In this document: positions 7,622 through 15,379 of the stretch, piece after piece | Layout: the number at the start of each line of letters is the position of its first letter | Position numbering within the stretch: the first letter of the stretch is position 1 | Position numbers and translations under genes: made by a program | DNA from: JBKBXU01 sp046313675 | Lineage (GTDB): Bacteria; Bacteroidota; Bacteroidia; Cytophagales; Cytophagaceae | Length of the DNA: 29,905 nt | Assembly (NCBI GenBank): GCA_046313675.1 | Contig: JBKBXU010000011.1 | Location: 1 to 29,905 of the forward strand | Direction: 5' to 3' | The notes under the pieces: generated by a model | Told to the model about the DNA's origin: nothing | The model's database searches: none | Seen by the model: only the letters and a program-made list of their open reading frames with translations

Positions 7622-8428
7622 ATGAAGTCGGAAAAAATCTTGCTGATCATTTTCTTTAGCCTCATCTCTTTTGGCTTTATGTTTCTGGGCATATACCTGT
7701 CCGGACTCCTCGATTCACCAGAGCATTTTCAGGTTTCAGCACTGGTCATAGGTTCATTCTTTTTTATACTTGGCCTCTTAGGACTTATTCCCTTGTTTCG
7801 ATTGGATGAGGTAATTGAAATGGAAACTAAGACCCCGGAACCTAAGAAATCTGATAAGGCCGTGGAAGTTGGTCTTATAATATTTGGAATAGCTATTCTT
7901 GGCTTGTTAAACTATTTAGCCTTCCATAGTTATAACAACACCGTACCATTGTATAAAGAAGAACTTTCTGTCGTACATGGTCATTTATCGGAAGAAGTGG
8001 AATACCTAAGCCCTGCCAAAGGCTCCCACTCGCTATACATTCGTTTGAAAGAGTATCCGGGTTTTAGGTTCAGTGTTCCACATGCCAGGGAATACAGCTT
8101 CATCAGAAAGCACCTGAATCCCGGCGATCCGGTACAGTTATCTATTTTAAATGAGGAGTATGGCCTATGGATAGGCAAAACCAAAGAACCCGGATTTTGG
8201 GATAAGCACGAAGGCTATGGGACTATTCAAACCTACCATATTCAGGACGTTCAATACATTTACCTTAATCTGGATGATCATAATGAATTAAGTTTGGAAG
8301 ATGCAGCTTTGGGTATTCCTATAATACTTACGCTGGACCTGATTATCATAATAGTGGTTGGAATAGTTTTAATTCGCAGAAATAAGAAAAAGAACATCAA
8401 AAAAGATTTGAGTAAATTCAGTCACTAA
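7622..8428 (+). CDS. Multi-pass membrane protein of unknown function
   Basis: A 268-residue protein from the ATG at 7622 (MKSEKILLIIFFSL). An in-frame ATG 60 nt upstream is rejected because it lies in the terminator hairpin of the preceding gene. Four hydrophobic segments are visible: two near the N-terminus (ILLIIFFSLISFGFMFLGIY and ALVIGSFFFILGLLGLIPLF), one after a charged Lys/Glu-Pro loop (VGLIIFGIAILGLLNYLAF), and one near the C-terminus (PIILTLDLIIIIVVGIVLI) followed by a Lys-rich tail. Between the third and fourth lies a soluble domain of about 120 residues with beta character (SLYIRLKEYPGFRFSVP, GDPVQLSILN). I do not recognise the family. It has its own unit and converges on the histidine kinase gene. 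Confidence 0.75.
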   Translation: MKSEKILLIIFFSLISFGFMFLGIYLSGLLDSPEHFQVSALVIGSFFFILGLLGLIPLFRLDEVIEMETKTPEPKKSDKAVEVGLIIFGIAILGLLNYLAFHSYNNTVPLYKEELSVVHGHLSEEVEYLSPAKGSHSLYIRLKEYPGFRFSVPHAREYSFIRKHLNPGDPVQLSILNEEYGLWIGKTKEPGFWDKHEGYGTIQTYHIQDVQYIYLNLDDHNELSLEDAALGIPIILTLDLIIIIVVGIVLIRRNKKKNIKKDLSKFSH

Positions 8429-8490
8429 ACGTCAAAAAACAACCTGGCTCATGCTTCAATTTTAGATGAAATATCGGGAGATCATTAACC

Positions 8491-11103
8491 TCACCCCTCT
8501 TTGGGAATTGTAAAATAAAAGCAAGTCCCCTGACCAAATTCGCTTTCCGCCCATACATTCCCGCCATGTGATTCAACAAGCTGTTTGACAATTGAAAGTC
8601 CCAAGCCATGGCTTTCAATGCGCTCCGCCTTATGAGCTACCTCAAAAGCTTCAAAAATTTTATCAAGTTTACCCTTAGGAATACCCTGGCCATTGTCAAT
8701 GACCACAATTTTAAAAAAATCCCTTTCTTCGATGCATGTAATCTTTACAACAGGCTCATTTTTATCCATAAACTTTATAGCATTGCTAATCAGATTTTGC
8801 ATGATCTGTATAACTGATGCCTTGTTGTATTTAACGGTTGGCAAATTCTGATCAATAATAAAGTTAAAATATTCGGGAGGGTTTAATGTGTTAATCACCT
8901 CTCGCACAACATCTGAAAGATTAACAGGCACCTTAATTAACTTTTCATGTTTAACCCTTTTAAGCACCTCATCGATAATAGTCCTCATGACCCCGACTTT
9001 TTCAGTAATCATTTCCAGCATTTCCAAACCTTCCTGATCCAAGGCTTTATCCTGATAATCTTCGTTAAGAAAATTAATCAGTCCGTCGATAGACGCTAGT
9101 GGTGCTTTAAGGTCATGAGAAATTATATAGGCATATTTATCCAATGATTCATTCAAATTTTTAAGGTTATCATTAGAAAGTTTAAGCTCCATGGTCCTTT
9201 CTTCTACCCTTTGCTCAAGTTTGGCATTTAATTCTTTTAGCTGTTCCAGGATTTTAACCCTGTCGCTAATATCCTGTACAAACCCAATTACCTTGCATAC
9301 TTTACCTTCTGAATTTATAATACTACGAATTTTCCCCTGACCTGTCCCCTCGGTATCATCTTTTCGCATGAATTTAAACTCATATTCCACCGCCTCATGT
9401 TGATAAATTTGACTGGTAAATACATCAAATACATACCCTCTGTCATCAGGGTGTATTAAATCTAAAAACTGATAATTGTCAACTTCGACTTCCCCTGGTT
9501 CGTAACCATATATTCTATAAAGTGTGTCAGACCATAGCAATTCATTATTCTCCAGATTTAGTTCAAAACTCCCTACCTTGCCCAAATCCTGAGATTGCAA
9601 CAGAATAGACTGTGTGTATTCCATTCTCAGGTTGGCCTCCTTTTCATTTGTAATATCATCAAACGTAAAAAGCACCTCCTCGTCGCTCACTTTAGTATAA
9701 ACACTTCTAAACCAACGTTTATCAGTTTTGTATCCATAATAATATTCGTTTTCGACCGTTTTTCCTGTCTTAATAGCCTTTACCTGAAGGTCAAAATTTC
9801 CAATTTCTTTAATAAATGGGTATTCCCGAAGGAGCCTCTTTCCTATTAAATCTGACCTTTCACGTCCCAAAAACTGTTCAGCGCATTTATTGACCAGCAT
9901 ATATTCAAAATCAACAATTTTACGATCTTCCCCACGTACGGCTTTTAAAAAGACAATGCCGTGCTCCACAGAATCAAAGACGGTGGAAAATAAGCTTTCC
10001 GATCGCATAATTTTCTCCTGAAGCTTCTCGGCCATCAAGTTAAAGGAATATGCCAACCTTCCTATTTCATTTCCGGACATAATATCAGCCCTTTCAGAGT
10101 AATCACCTTCCGAAAAACGATGTGACACTGTAGTCAGTTTTTCAATGGGATAAGCGAACCAGCTACCTGAAATATAAGCCACAACAGCGGCAAAGAATAC
10201 GGCAATTCCATTAATAAAAATCAGACTATTTCGCAAAGACACGACCGGCGCAACAGCCTCCGCATAATCAATTTCAGTTACCATTCCCCAGCCTGTTTCG
10301 GGAATATATCTTAATGATGAAAGAACTTCTGTTCTGCGGTAATCTTTAGCCCTCACAATCGTATCTTTTTTCCAATTGATTGCTGCCCCCATGGAAACAC
10401 TGGTATCTGAGACTGGAAACGTTTTTTGTAGTGCAGCATCTTTTTCATACCGAAGAGAATTAAGATACTTAATACTATCTCCATATTGTTGGCCAAAATA
10501 TGTTTCTCCGGTCTCTCCCAGGCCTGTATAATCACTGGTTAGGGAAACAATTTCTTGCGCAAGCCTGGAAATAATAAGAACTCCAATAATTTCTTCGTCT
10601 GCATAAAGGGGAGAGGTGATATGGATGTTATAATTCTCATTTTCGTCAAAATGTATATTTCCAAACTCCTTCTGGCCTTGCACAGAACTTCGGAAAAAAT
10701 CAAAATGAGCCCAATTATTTCCAATTTTTGAACTGTCCGAAGATGCTACAATGTCACCGTTTACATCAAGAATATGGATGGCCTGAATGCTTGAAACCGC
10801 AGAAACGTATCGTCTTAGTGCAAAAGCTAACTCTTTCTGAAAACTGACTTCTCCTGTTGCGAAATAATTTCTTACGTTATTGACAATAGTTAAATCAGAA
10901 GAAGGAAAATCCGTTAGCTCTTTTCTATCTTTTATAAGTGATTTAATTCTTAGCCTTTTAGTCTCAGAAACAGATTCCAGTTGGTTCATAAGCTGGCCTT
11001 GCAACACCTCCCTTTGATTTGTATAAAAGAGTAAACTTATGGAGGAGGTTACCAGCAAAACAATCAACAAAAACAATAGAGTAAGCTGGTATTTTAATTT
11101 CAT
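8491..11103 (-). CDS. Hybrid-sensor type histidine kinase with Cache, HAMP and two PAS domains
   Basis: An 870-residue membrane sensor kinase when started at MKLKYQLTLLFLLIVLLV (11103); a longer frame to 11196 would put 31 unlikely residues before the membrane segment. Order: TM1, a large periplasmic Cache-type domain (about 30-290, with 'HILDVNGDIVASSDSSKIG'), TM2 (INGIAVFFAAVVAYISG), HAMP (EKLTTVSHRFSEGDY), PAS 1 with VFDSVEHGIVFLKAV, PAS 2 (PAS_3 type, LLWSDTLYRIYGY), a coiled coil, HisKA with ISHDLKAPL (His663), and HATPase with N-box NLISNAIKFM, DNGQGIP and GLGLSIV. There is no receiver domain and no response-regulator gene beside it, so its partner is elsewhere. It probably senses a small extracellular ligand through the Cache domain and a cytoplasmic signal through the PAS domains. 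Kinase assignment is certain; the signal is unknown. Confidence 0.93.
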   Translation of the reverse strand: MKLKYQLTLLFLLIVLLVTSSISLLFYTNQREVLQGQLMNQLESVSETKRLRIKSLIKDRKELTDFPSSDLTIVNNVRNYFATGEVSFQKELAFALRRYVSAVSSIQAIHILDVNGDIVASSDSSKIGNNWAHFDFFRSSVQGQKEFGNIHFDENENYNIHITSPLYADEEIIGVLIISRLAQEIVSLTSDYTGLGETGETYFGQQYGDSIKYLNSLRYEKDAALQKTFPVSDTSVSMGAAINWKKDTIVRAKDYRRTEVLSSLRYIPETGWGMVTEIDYAEAVAPVVSLRNSLIFINGIAVFFAAVVAYISGSWFAYPIEKLTTVSHRFSEGDYSERADIMSGNEIGRLAYSFNLMAEKLQEKIMRSESLFSTVFDSVEHGIVFLKAVRGEDRKIVDFEYMLVNKCAEQFLGRERSDLIGKRLLREYPFIKEIGNFDLQVKAIKTGKTVENEYYYGYKTDKRWFRSVYTKVSDEEVLFTFDDITNEKEANLRMEYTQSILLQSQDLGKVGSFELNLENNELLWSDTLYRIYGYEPGEVEVDNYQFLDLIHPDDRGYVFDVFTSQIYQHEAVEYEFKFMRKDDTEGTGQGKIRSIINSEGKVCKVIGFVQDISDRVKILEQLKELNAKLEQRVEERTMELKLSNDNLKNLNESLDKYAYIISHDLKAPLASIDGLINFLNEDYQDKALDQEGLEMLEMITEKVGVMRTIIDEVLKRVKHEKLIKVPVNLSDVVREVINTLNPPEYFNFIIDQNLPTVKYNKASVIQIMQNLISNAIKFMDKNEPVVKITCIEERDFFKIVVIDNGQGIPKGKLDKIFEAFEVAHKAERIESHGLGLSIVKQLVESHGGNVWAESEFGQGTCFYFTIPKEG

Positions 11104-11393
11104 TAATAATAGAAATTTTGACACGGGAGATGTAAAGTATTCTTTGTTTAAACAATAATTAACAGGCTTTGTTTTTACAAGTTTGAAAAATGCCATAGGG
11201 TCTCTTAAAAATTAAGTCCCGGCTTTATGCTGCATTCAAAAGTTAGCTATTTTACATTACTTTGCCAATTTTTAGAATTCAGGTTCTTAGAATAAGGATT
11301 TCATATTGCCACCCAACTAATACAGCAGCCCCTACAAAAACAGGAATTGCAGAAAAGACAAAAGAAACTACACATATGGTCTTATAATTCAAA

Positions 11394-11456
11394 AGGGTTT
11401 ATGGTTTTAGCTTGAGCTAAAACCTGCTGAATATGTTTTTGTTTTAGCTAAACCCT
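11394..11456. repeat. Palindrome cluster with a shared TTTTAGCT core
   Basis: GGTTTTAGCT-TG-AGCTAAAACC (11403-11424) is a perfect 10-bp hairpin. It lies inside outer arms AGGGTTTA (11394-11401) and TAAACCCT (11449-11456). The right side also contains the palindrome TTTAGCTAAA (11443-11452). Because the core repeats, the left arm of the hairpin could pair either with its neighbour or with the distal copy, giving two exclusive folds. It could be a protein-binding site or a switching RNA; the flanks give no further clue. Confidence 0.55.
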
Positions 11457-11840
11457 GGAAGGGAAGGGTGATGGCTTGAGGTTAAAGATGTATATTAAAA
11501 GTTTCTCAAGTTAAATATTGGCCTCAGAAGTAAAGGTTTCTCCAGAAAGCCCCAATACTGAGACTCCACATAAGGTCATTGTGCCATTTATCTACGTATT
11601 ATTAATCTTGTCATACAAGAAAAAAAATATGCCAGGTCATCGTATGCTATCAGCCATTCACTAAGGCAAAGTCGGTAAATTTCCATCGAACCTACCTTTA
11701 ACGGAAGGTTAAAATACTTGATAAAAGCGGGCGCATCATTCCGGAAGCATTGCTGATATGGGATATTACCTTATCCTTATAAATGAAAAGGTAATTTCTG
11801 TTACCCTCAGAAGATAGAATAATTTTATTTTAAACTTGAA

Positions 11841-11870
11841 AATAAAAGGAGGTTTTTGCCTCCCTTTATT
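11841..11870 (-). terminator. Terminator of the 58-residue gene
   Basis: On the minus strand AATAAAGGGAGG (11870-11859) pairs with CCTCCTTTTATT (11852-11841): 12 pairs with one G-U, around the 6-nt loop CAAAAA. The 3' arm and following bases are T-rich. It begins 28 nt after the stop codon of the small gene, which supports that gene being real. Confidence 0.75.
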
Positions 11871-11898
11871 CTTTGATGTGACCCGATCAGTCAATGAA

Positions 11899-12075
11899 TT
11901 AATAATCCGCCTCTTCTTCTTCTACATCTTTCTCGTTGTACTTTCCGTGGATGATCTCTGTGTATTTTTTCAACTGCTTAGATTTGATAAACTTTTGTTG
12001 AAAAGCAGATACTTGAGAACCATCATGTTTACCTGCAAGAGATGCAAATTTAGCATAATCGTCCAGGATATTCAT
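11899..12075 (-). CDS. Small charged protein, 58 residues
   Basis: An ATG at 12075 opens a 58-codon frame ending TAA at 11899. The protein begins MNILDDYAKFASLAGKHDG, continues with a Gln/Lys-rich helical stretch (VSAFQQKFIKSKQLKKYTEI), and ends in an acidic tail (EKDVEEEEADY). It has no signal peptide or membrane segment, so it should be cytoplasmic, probably helical. A good terminator 28 nt downstream and ordinary codon use support it. I do not recognise the family. It is alone in its unit. A small DNA- or protein-binding factor is possible, but nothing shows it. Confidence 0.6.
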   Translation of the reverse strand: MNILDDYAKFASLAGKHDGSQVSAFQQKFIKSKQLKKYTEIIHGKYNEKDVEEEEADY

Positions 12076-12251
12076 ATTTTACTGGTAACTAAAGAAATAG
12101 CATTTCTTTTATCTAACAAGACAATTTGTCCGGTACCACAATCTATAATAAAATGATTAAACCTTGTCCCACATGAGCCAAATTTATGGGTCAAATATGC
12201 ATAACAATAAATAAGATCCTTTGAACAAACCCTTTCAATGCAGGATAAAAT

Positions 12252-12291
12252 AAAAAAAAGAGACTACCCCTTATTGGAACCAGTCCCTTTT
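12252..12291 (-). terminator. Terminator after the two-lipoprotein unit
   Basis: On the minus strand AAAAGGGACT (12291-12282) pairs with AGTCTCTTTT (12265-12256), ten pairs with one G-U and a 16-nt loop. The T-run continues to 12252. It lies 30 nt after the stop of the lipocalin-like lipoprotein gene. Confidence 0.75.
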
Positions 12292-12321
12292 AAAATTATA
12301 AATAATTAGATTAAACCAACT

Positions 12322-12756
12322 TTATTCCGCAGGGATCCAATGATATTCCCACTTGTCATTACTGGAATCAATATACACTAACCAAAGTTCAGACCTCTTC
12401 AACCTGATAATATCATAAGTTTTAGTATCTGTATGCCATGGATGCTTTAATGAAATGGTAACTTTATCTTTATTTTCATCAAAGATCCATGTTCCGGGAG
12501 CTTTATAACTAAATCCTCCGTCACTATACTGCCCTTCAGCATCGCCATTTGATTCTAAGGTTAACGTAATGTTTCGGTCTATTGAAGACAGGTGCTGCTG
12601 ATTGCCATTTTTAATAATTTTGTCATACTTCCATGTATTAGCCATTCTTTGCTTTTTGGGAATAAGACTTATAGCGGGGCCTTCTTCATATTTTTTGCAA
12701 AAAGAAAGGGTGAATGTTGTCGCTATTAGCAGAGACCATAGAATTATCTTTTTCAT
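12322..12756 (-). CDS. Lipocalin-like small envelope protein (paralogue of 13515-13925)
   Basis: A 144-residue protein with signal peptide MKKIILWSLLIATTFTLSFC. The Cys20 context LSFC is a poor lipobox because Phe precedes the Cys, but the paralogue has a normal LASC at the same place, so lipidation is likely. The mature part starts KKYEEGPAISL, then KKQRMANTWKYDK, the 'N-T-W' entry strand of lipocalin-like Bacteroidota lipoproteins, then a run of strands (ITLTLESNGD, GTWIFDENKDKVTI) and the end YDIIRLKRSELWLVYID. It follows the larger lipoprotein gene by 15 nt, so the two are co-transcribed, and it is followed by a strong terminator. Ligand and role are unknown. Confidence 0.8.
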   Translation of the reverse strand: MKKIILWSLLIATTFTLSFCKKYEEGPAISLIPKKQRMANTWKYDKIIKNGNQQHLSSIDRNITLTLESNGDAEGQYSDGGFSYKAPGTWIFDENKDKVTISLKHPWHTDTKTYDIIRLKRSELWLVYIDSSNDKWEYHWIPAE

Positions 12757-12771
12757 AGTTAAATATATTGT

Positions 12772-13452
12772 TTAATTTAAGTTTACTTTTTTATTTAATG
12801 CTCTGTATTTACCTATTATCGTTCCACCGGCATCATTCTTTTGCTGTAAGTCTGGGCTCCATGTCCTGTCCATAAACATGTCTGTCTCCCCTTTTTGAAG
12901 TTTTTGCAATTGGTTTTTAGGAATTATTATACTCGACACACCTGCTCCCTCTTTAAGCACAAATTCGGTTCCGCCATTTTTTCCCATTAATATCAAAACA
13001 ACGTTTTCCTTAGATATTAAAGGAGTTCCTTCCCACTCCAATTCAAAACTTGATTCGCTATCAATTTCTGTAATTACCGGAAATTGAATCGGATTATTTG
13101 AAATAGAATTGACATAGGTCTTGCCATCAGCATTTTTGTACTTAAAAGAACCTTCTCCTTTATACCCTGCATAAACTTTTTCATAAATCGCAAAGGTTTC
13201 ATTATAATGTAATACGTCATCATCAAAATACACTGCACTTGGAGAAGTAAGCTTCAAGGTCGTGCCGGTTGAATTACTGAATTTAAATTTTGCCTTAGCA
13301 TACGTCTTATCTTCATTGGCATCATAAAAAAGTTCATACTCTGTAAAAATCTTATCCTGATTAACATCCACAGATTCTTCTGTATGACAGGAAACCATTG
13401 ATACTGACATTAACAATCCAATCACTAGGGTTTTAATTGTTTTCATTTTCAT
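12772..13452 (-). CDS. Lipoprotein of unknown function
   Basis: A 226-residue protein with signal peptide and lipobox MKMKTIKTLVIGLLMSVSMVSC; a second ATG two codons later (13446) is equally good. The mature part is beta-rich with aromatic and charged strands (KIFTEYELFYDANEDKTYAK, FELEWEGTPL) and looks like an immunoglobulin- or lipocalin-like sandwich. A segment near the C-terminus is DMFMDRTWSPDLQQKNDAGG. I do not recognise the family. It is the first gene of a two-gene unit with the lipocalin-like lipoprotein and diverges from that protein's paralogue across a 62-nt intergenic space. Confidence 0.75.
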   Translation of the reverse strand: MKMKTIKTLVIGLLMSVSMVSCHTEESVDVNQDKIFTEYELFYDANEDKTYAKAKFKFSNSTGTTLKLTSPSAVYFDDDVLHYNETFAIYEKVYAGYKGEGSFKYKNADGKTYVNSISNNPIQFPVITEIDSESSFELEWEGTPLISKENVVLILMGKNGGTEFVLKEGAGVSSIIIPKNQLQKLQKGETDMFMDRTWSPDLQQKNDAGGTIIGKYRALNKKVNLN

Positions 13453-13514
13453 TTGCAGTTCTTTTTATCATAGACAGATTATTTTTAAATTCGCTGCGTT
13501 ACATCAAAAAAAAT

Positions 13515-13925
13515 ATGAAAATAATATCTGTTTTTTTCATTTTAATTATACTGGCATCCTGTAAGAAATATGACGAAGGCCCTGCATTAAGCTTCAAGTC
13601 AAAAAAAGAAAGAGTCTGCAATACATGGAGAATTGAGCAGGCTTTTGAAGGTGATGTTGACAAATCTACTGATTATCAAGACTGGCGTCTTACGTTAACT
13701 AAAGAAGATTATTATCATTTTTATACAATCGGCACTTCATCCATTAGTCTTAACTTTACCGGAAGGTGGGAGTTTGACAACAATAAAAAGAATATAATAG
13801 CAAGAGCTACCGATGGATCTGGAGAAGTAGAATATGTAACTTACGAAATCTTAAGGCTTATGCGAAATGAAATGTGGCTCTTCGTAGAAGCCTCAAATCT
13901 GGAATGGAGATTAGTTCCGGCATAG
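13515..13925 (+). CDS. Lipocalin-like lipoprotein (paralogue of 12322-12756)
   Basis: A 136-residue protein started at MKIISVFFILIILASC, because this gives a perfect signal peptide and lipobox (Cys16); an earlier in-frame ATG at 13437 would bury it behind 26 residues. The mature part KKYDEGPALSF...KKERVCNTWRIEQ and the end YEILRLMRNEMWLF match the protein at 12322-12756 position for position, so the two are paralogues. They are on opposite strands around an unrelated lipoprotein gene, which points to an inverted local duplication or a rearranged cluster. Function unknown. Confidence 0.8.
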   Translation: MKIISVFFILIILASCKKYDEGPALSFKSKKERVCNTWRIEQAFEGDVDKSTDYQDWRLTLTKEDYYHFYTIGTSSISLNFTGRWEFDNNKKNIIARATDGSGEVEYVTYEILRLMRNEMWLFVEASNLEWRLVPA

Positions 13926-14025
13926 TAAAATCAACATAGCATCTCAATGGCATTTCTCCGGTACTATATTCTTAGATCCAAATTCTTTTGCTGCTCTACA
14001 AAATATATGACTAGTAGAACATTTC

Positions 14026-15303
14026 CTATCGAAAATTATACCTTACACCAATCCTTAGCCCAAATACTACCGGACTTTCTATTACCGGAGATTCTGAAGA
14101 ATAAATGGAAGATAAATATTGCCTAAAATGAATTCCTGTCAGGATATCTACCGTTTCACTAATAAAAATAATCGTTTGCACATCCTGACTAAATGCTGAC
14201 AAATATTTATTCATTTCAATTTCTTGTGCTATTAAAGGATTAAACATTCCATCAGAATATGGTGGACCAAAAAGGTAATATTTATCTCTATAATAAGGAT
14301 AGAAATTCTGACCAGCCTTACCTATTAGAAAATGACCTTCATATGCAGCAGATACAATTACCTGCATCAGACCTTTGGAAAGTTGATAACCTAAACCTAA
14401 TTTATATCCACCATAATGGTAAGTTGCGGCATAATTTGAAATCACAGCATGCCTTACCATTGGGTTCAAATAATTTATGTAATAATCAGTGTGTGTTCCC
14501 GCCCTTTCAAGATTATAAAACCCAAATCCTCCAATAAAATTTAAGCGTTTATAGTGATAATTAATAGTGGACTGTAATGAGAATCCCACATTAACACGCT
14601 CATAAGAATTATAATCTTCTATTCTAAATCCCATGTTCTTGTTATGCTTCATTCTCCAACGTGCAAATTCCGGCTGAAAGAAAAGATCAACGGCAAAGCC
14701 TTTTTTATTTTGCCATTGATTTATATAATGCTTCCTTAGTTTTGTCAATTTACGTCTTTGGACAATTACTGAATCTTTCCATAATTCGTGTTCTTCTTCT
14801 AATGGTTTAGAAGCTTTCCTCATTTTCCAAGGGTAATAAGAATAAGAAGACCTCTTTTTTAGTGCGGAATAGGTATAAATCGAAAGCTTTTTAGCTTGAA
14901 CACCTGGAATATGCTTGATGATAATGGAATCTTTTAAAGCAGGTGTATTTTCGGGCAAGGTGGGTCTATCCTCCAGCACCGGTGATTCTGGCACGAGTAC
15001 GATATTTTCATCTACAACCATATGGCCTATATTAATCGGGTCTAGAATCTTAAGAAGAACTTCTTGCAGGCTTAAACTTTCAAAAACAAGACTCTGCTTG
15101 TGCTTAAGGGGAATATTTTCAGCGATATAAAAAAAGTCAATCTTATAACGAGTACTAAGGTCTGAGAGAATATGTTCAAGTGTGCTTTCCTTATATACCC
15201 CGGTTACCTTTTTCTCAAGAACTGAAGGTAGCATTTGGGCATGCACTTGTTTTCCTAATATAACAAAGAATGTAAGAAGAATTAAGAATGTAAAAAGCCT
15301 CAT
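14026..15303 (-). CDS. Outer-membrane beta-barrel with N-terminal STN domain
   Basis: A 425-residue protein with signal peptide MRLFTFLILLTFFVILGKQVHA. Residues about 30-105 form an STN (secretin/TonB short N-terminal) domain: KKVTGVYKESTLEHILSDLS, FFYIAENIPL and LSLQEVLLKIL. A linker follows, then about 250 residues of alternating aromatic strands (FAVDLFFQPEF, GFSLQSTINYHY, LNFIGGFGFYNL) ending in LRIGVRYNFR, whose terminal aromatic-X pattern fits an outer-membrane barrel. No TonB plug or carboxypeptidase-like domain is visible, so this is not an ordinary TonB-dependent receptor. It is the third gene of the sigma/FecR unit, 76 nt after FecR, and is the likely signal input: in Fec-type systems the STN domain touches the FecR C-terminus in the periplasm. 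Confidence 0.8.
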   Translation of the reverse strand: MRLFTFLILLTFFVILGKQVHAQMLPSVLEKKVTGVYKESTLEHILSDLSTRYKIDFFYIAENIPLKHKQSLVFESLSLQEVLLKILDPINIGHMVVDENIVLVPESPVLEDRPTLPENTPALKDSIIIKHIPGVQAKKLSIYTYSALKKRSSYSYYPWKMRKASKPLEEEHELWKDSVIVQRRKLTKLRKHYINQWQNKKGFAVDLFFQPEFARWRMKHNKNMGFRIEDYNSYERVNVGFSLQSTINYHYKRLNFIGGFGFYNLERAGTHTDYYINYLNPMVRHAVISNYAATYHYGGYKLGLGYQLSKGLMQVIVSAAYEGHFLIGKAGQNFYPYYRDKYYLFGPPYSDGMFNPLIAQEIEMNKYLSAFSQDVQTIIFISETVDILTGIHFRQYLSSIYSSESPVIESPVVFGLRIGVRYNFR

Positions 15304-15379
15304 TTATATAAGAAAGGTTAAAGAAAACTAGTTCTTATACAAATTTACATGCAGTTTTATCAAAAGACAAACGTAGTCA

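Larger units (their letters stand above)
11104..11898. other. Gene-free region rich in inverted repeats
   Basis: Nearly 800 nt upstream of the kinase gene hold no credible protein. A 106-codon plus-strand frame (11836-12156) is a shadow: it runs across a terminator and antisense to a better small gene. The main structures are the palindromes at 11394-11456, an 8-bp inverted repeat ATTACCTT/AAGGTAAT (11765-11772, 11788-11795), and the terminator at 11841-11870. The kinase promoter should lie in the first 150 nt, but I see no clear TAnnTTTG box there. Confidence 0.5.

Noticed and set aside
8608..9849. Plus-strand ORFs across the histidine kinase gene
   Set aside because: They are antisense to well-conserved kinase motifs in an uninterrupted frame.
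11836..12156. 106-codon plus-strand ORF
   Set aside because: It is antisense to the better-supported 58-residue gene and runs through that gene's terminator; its Phe/Leu/Ile-rich translation is typical of a shadow frame.
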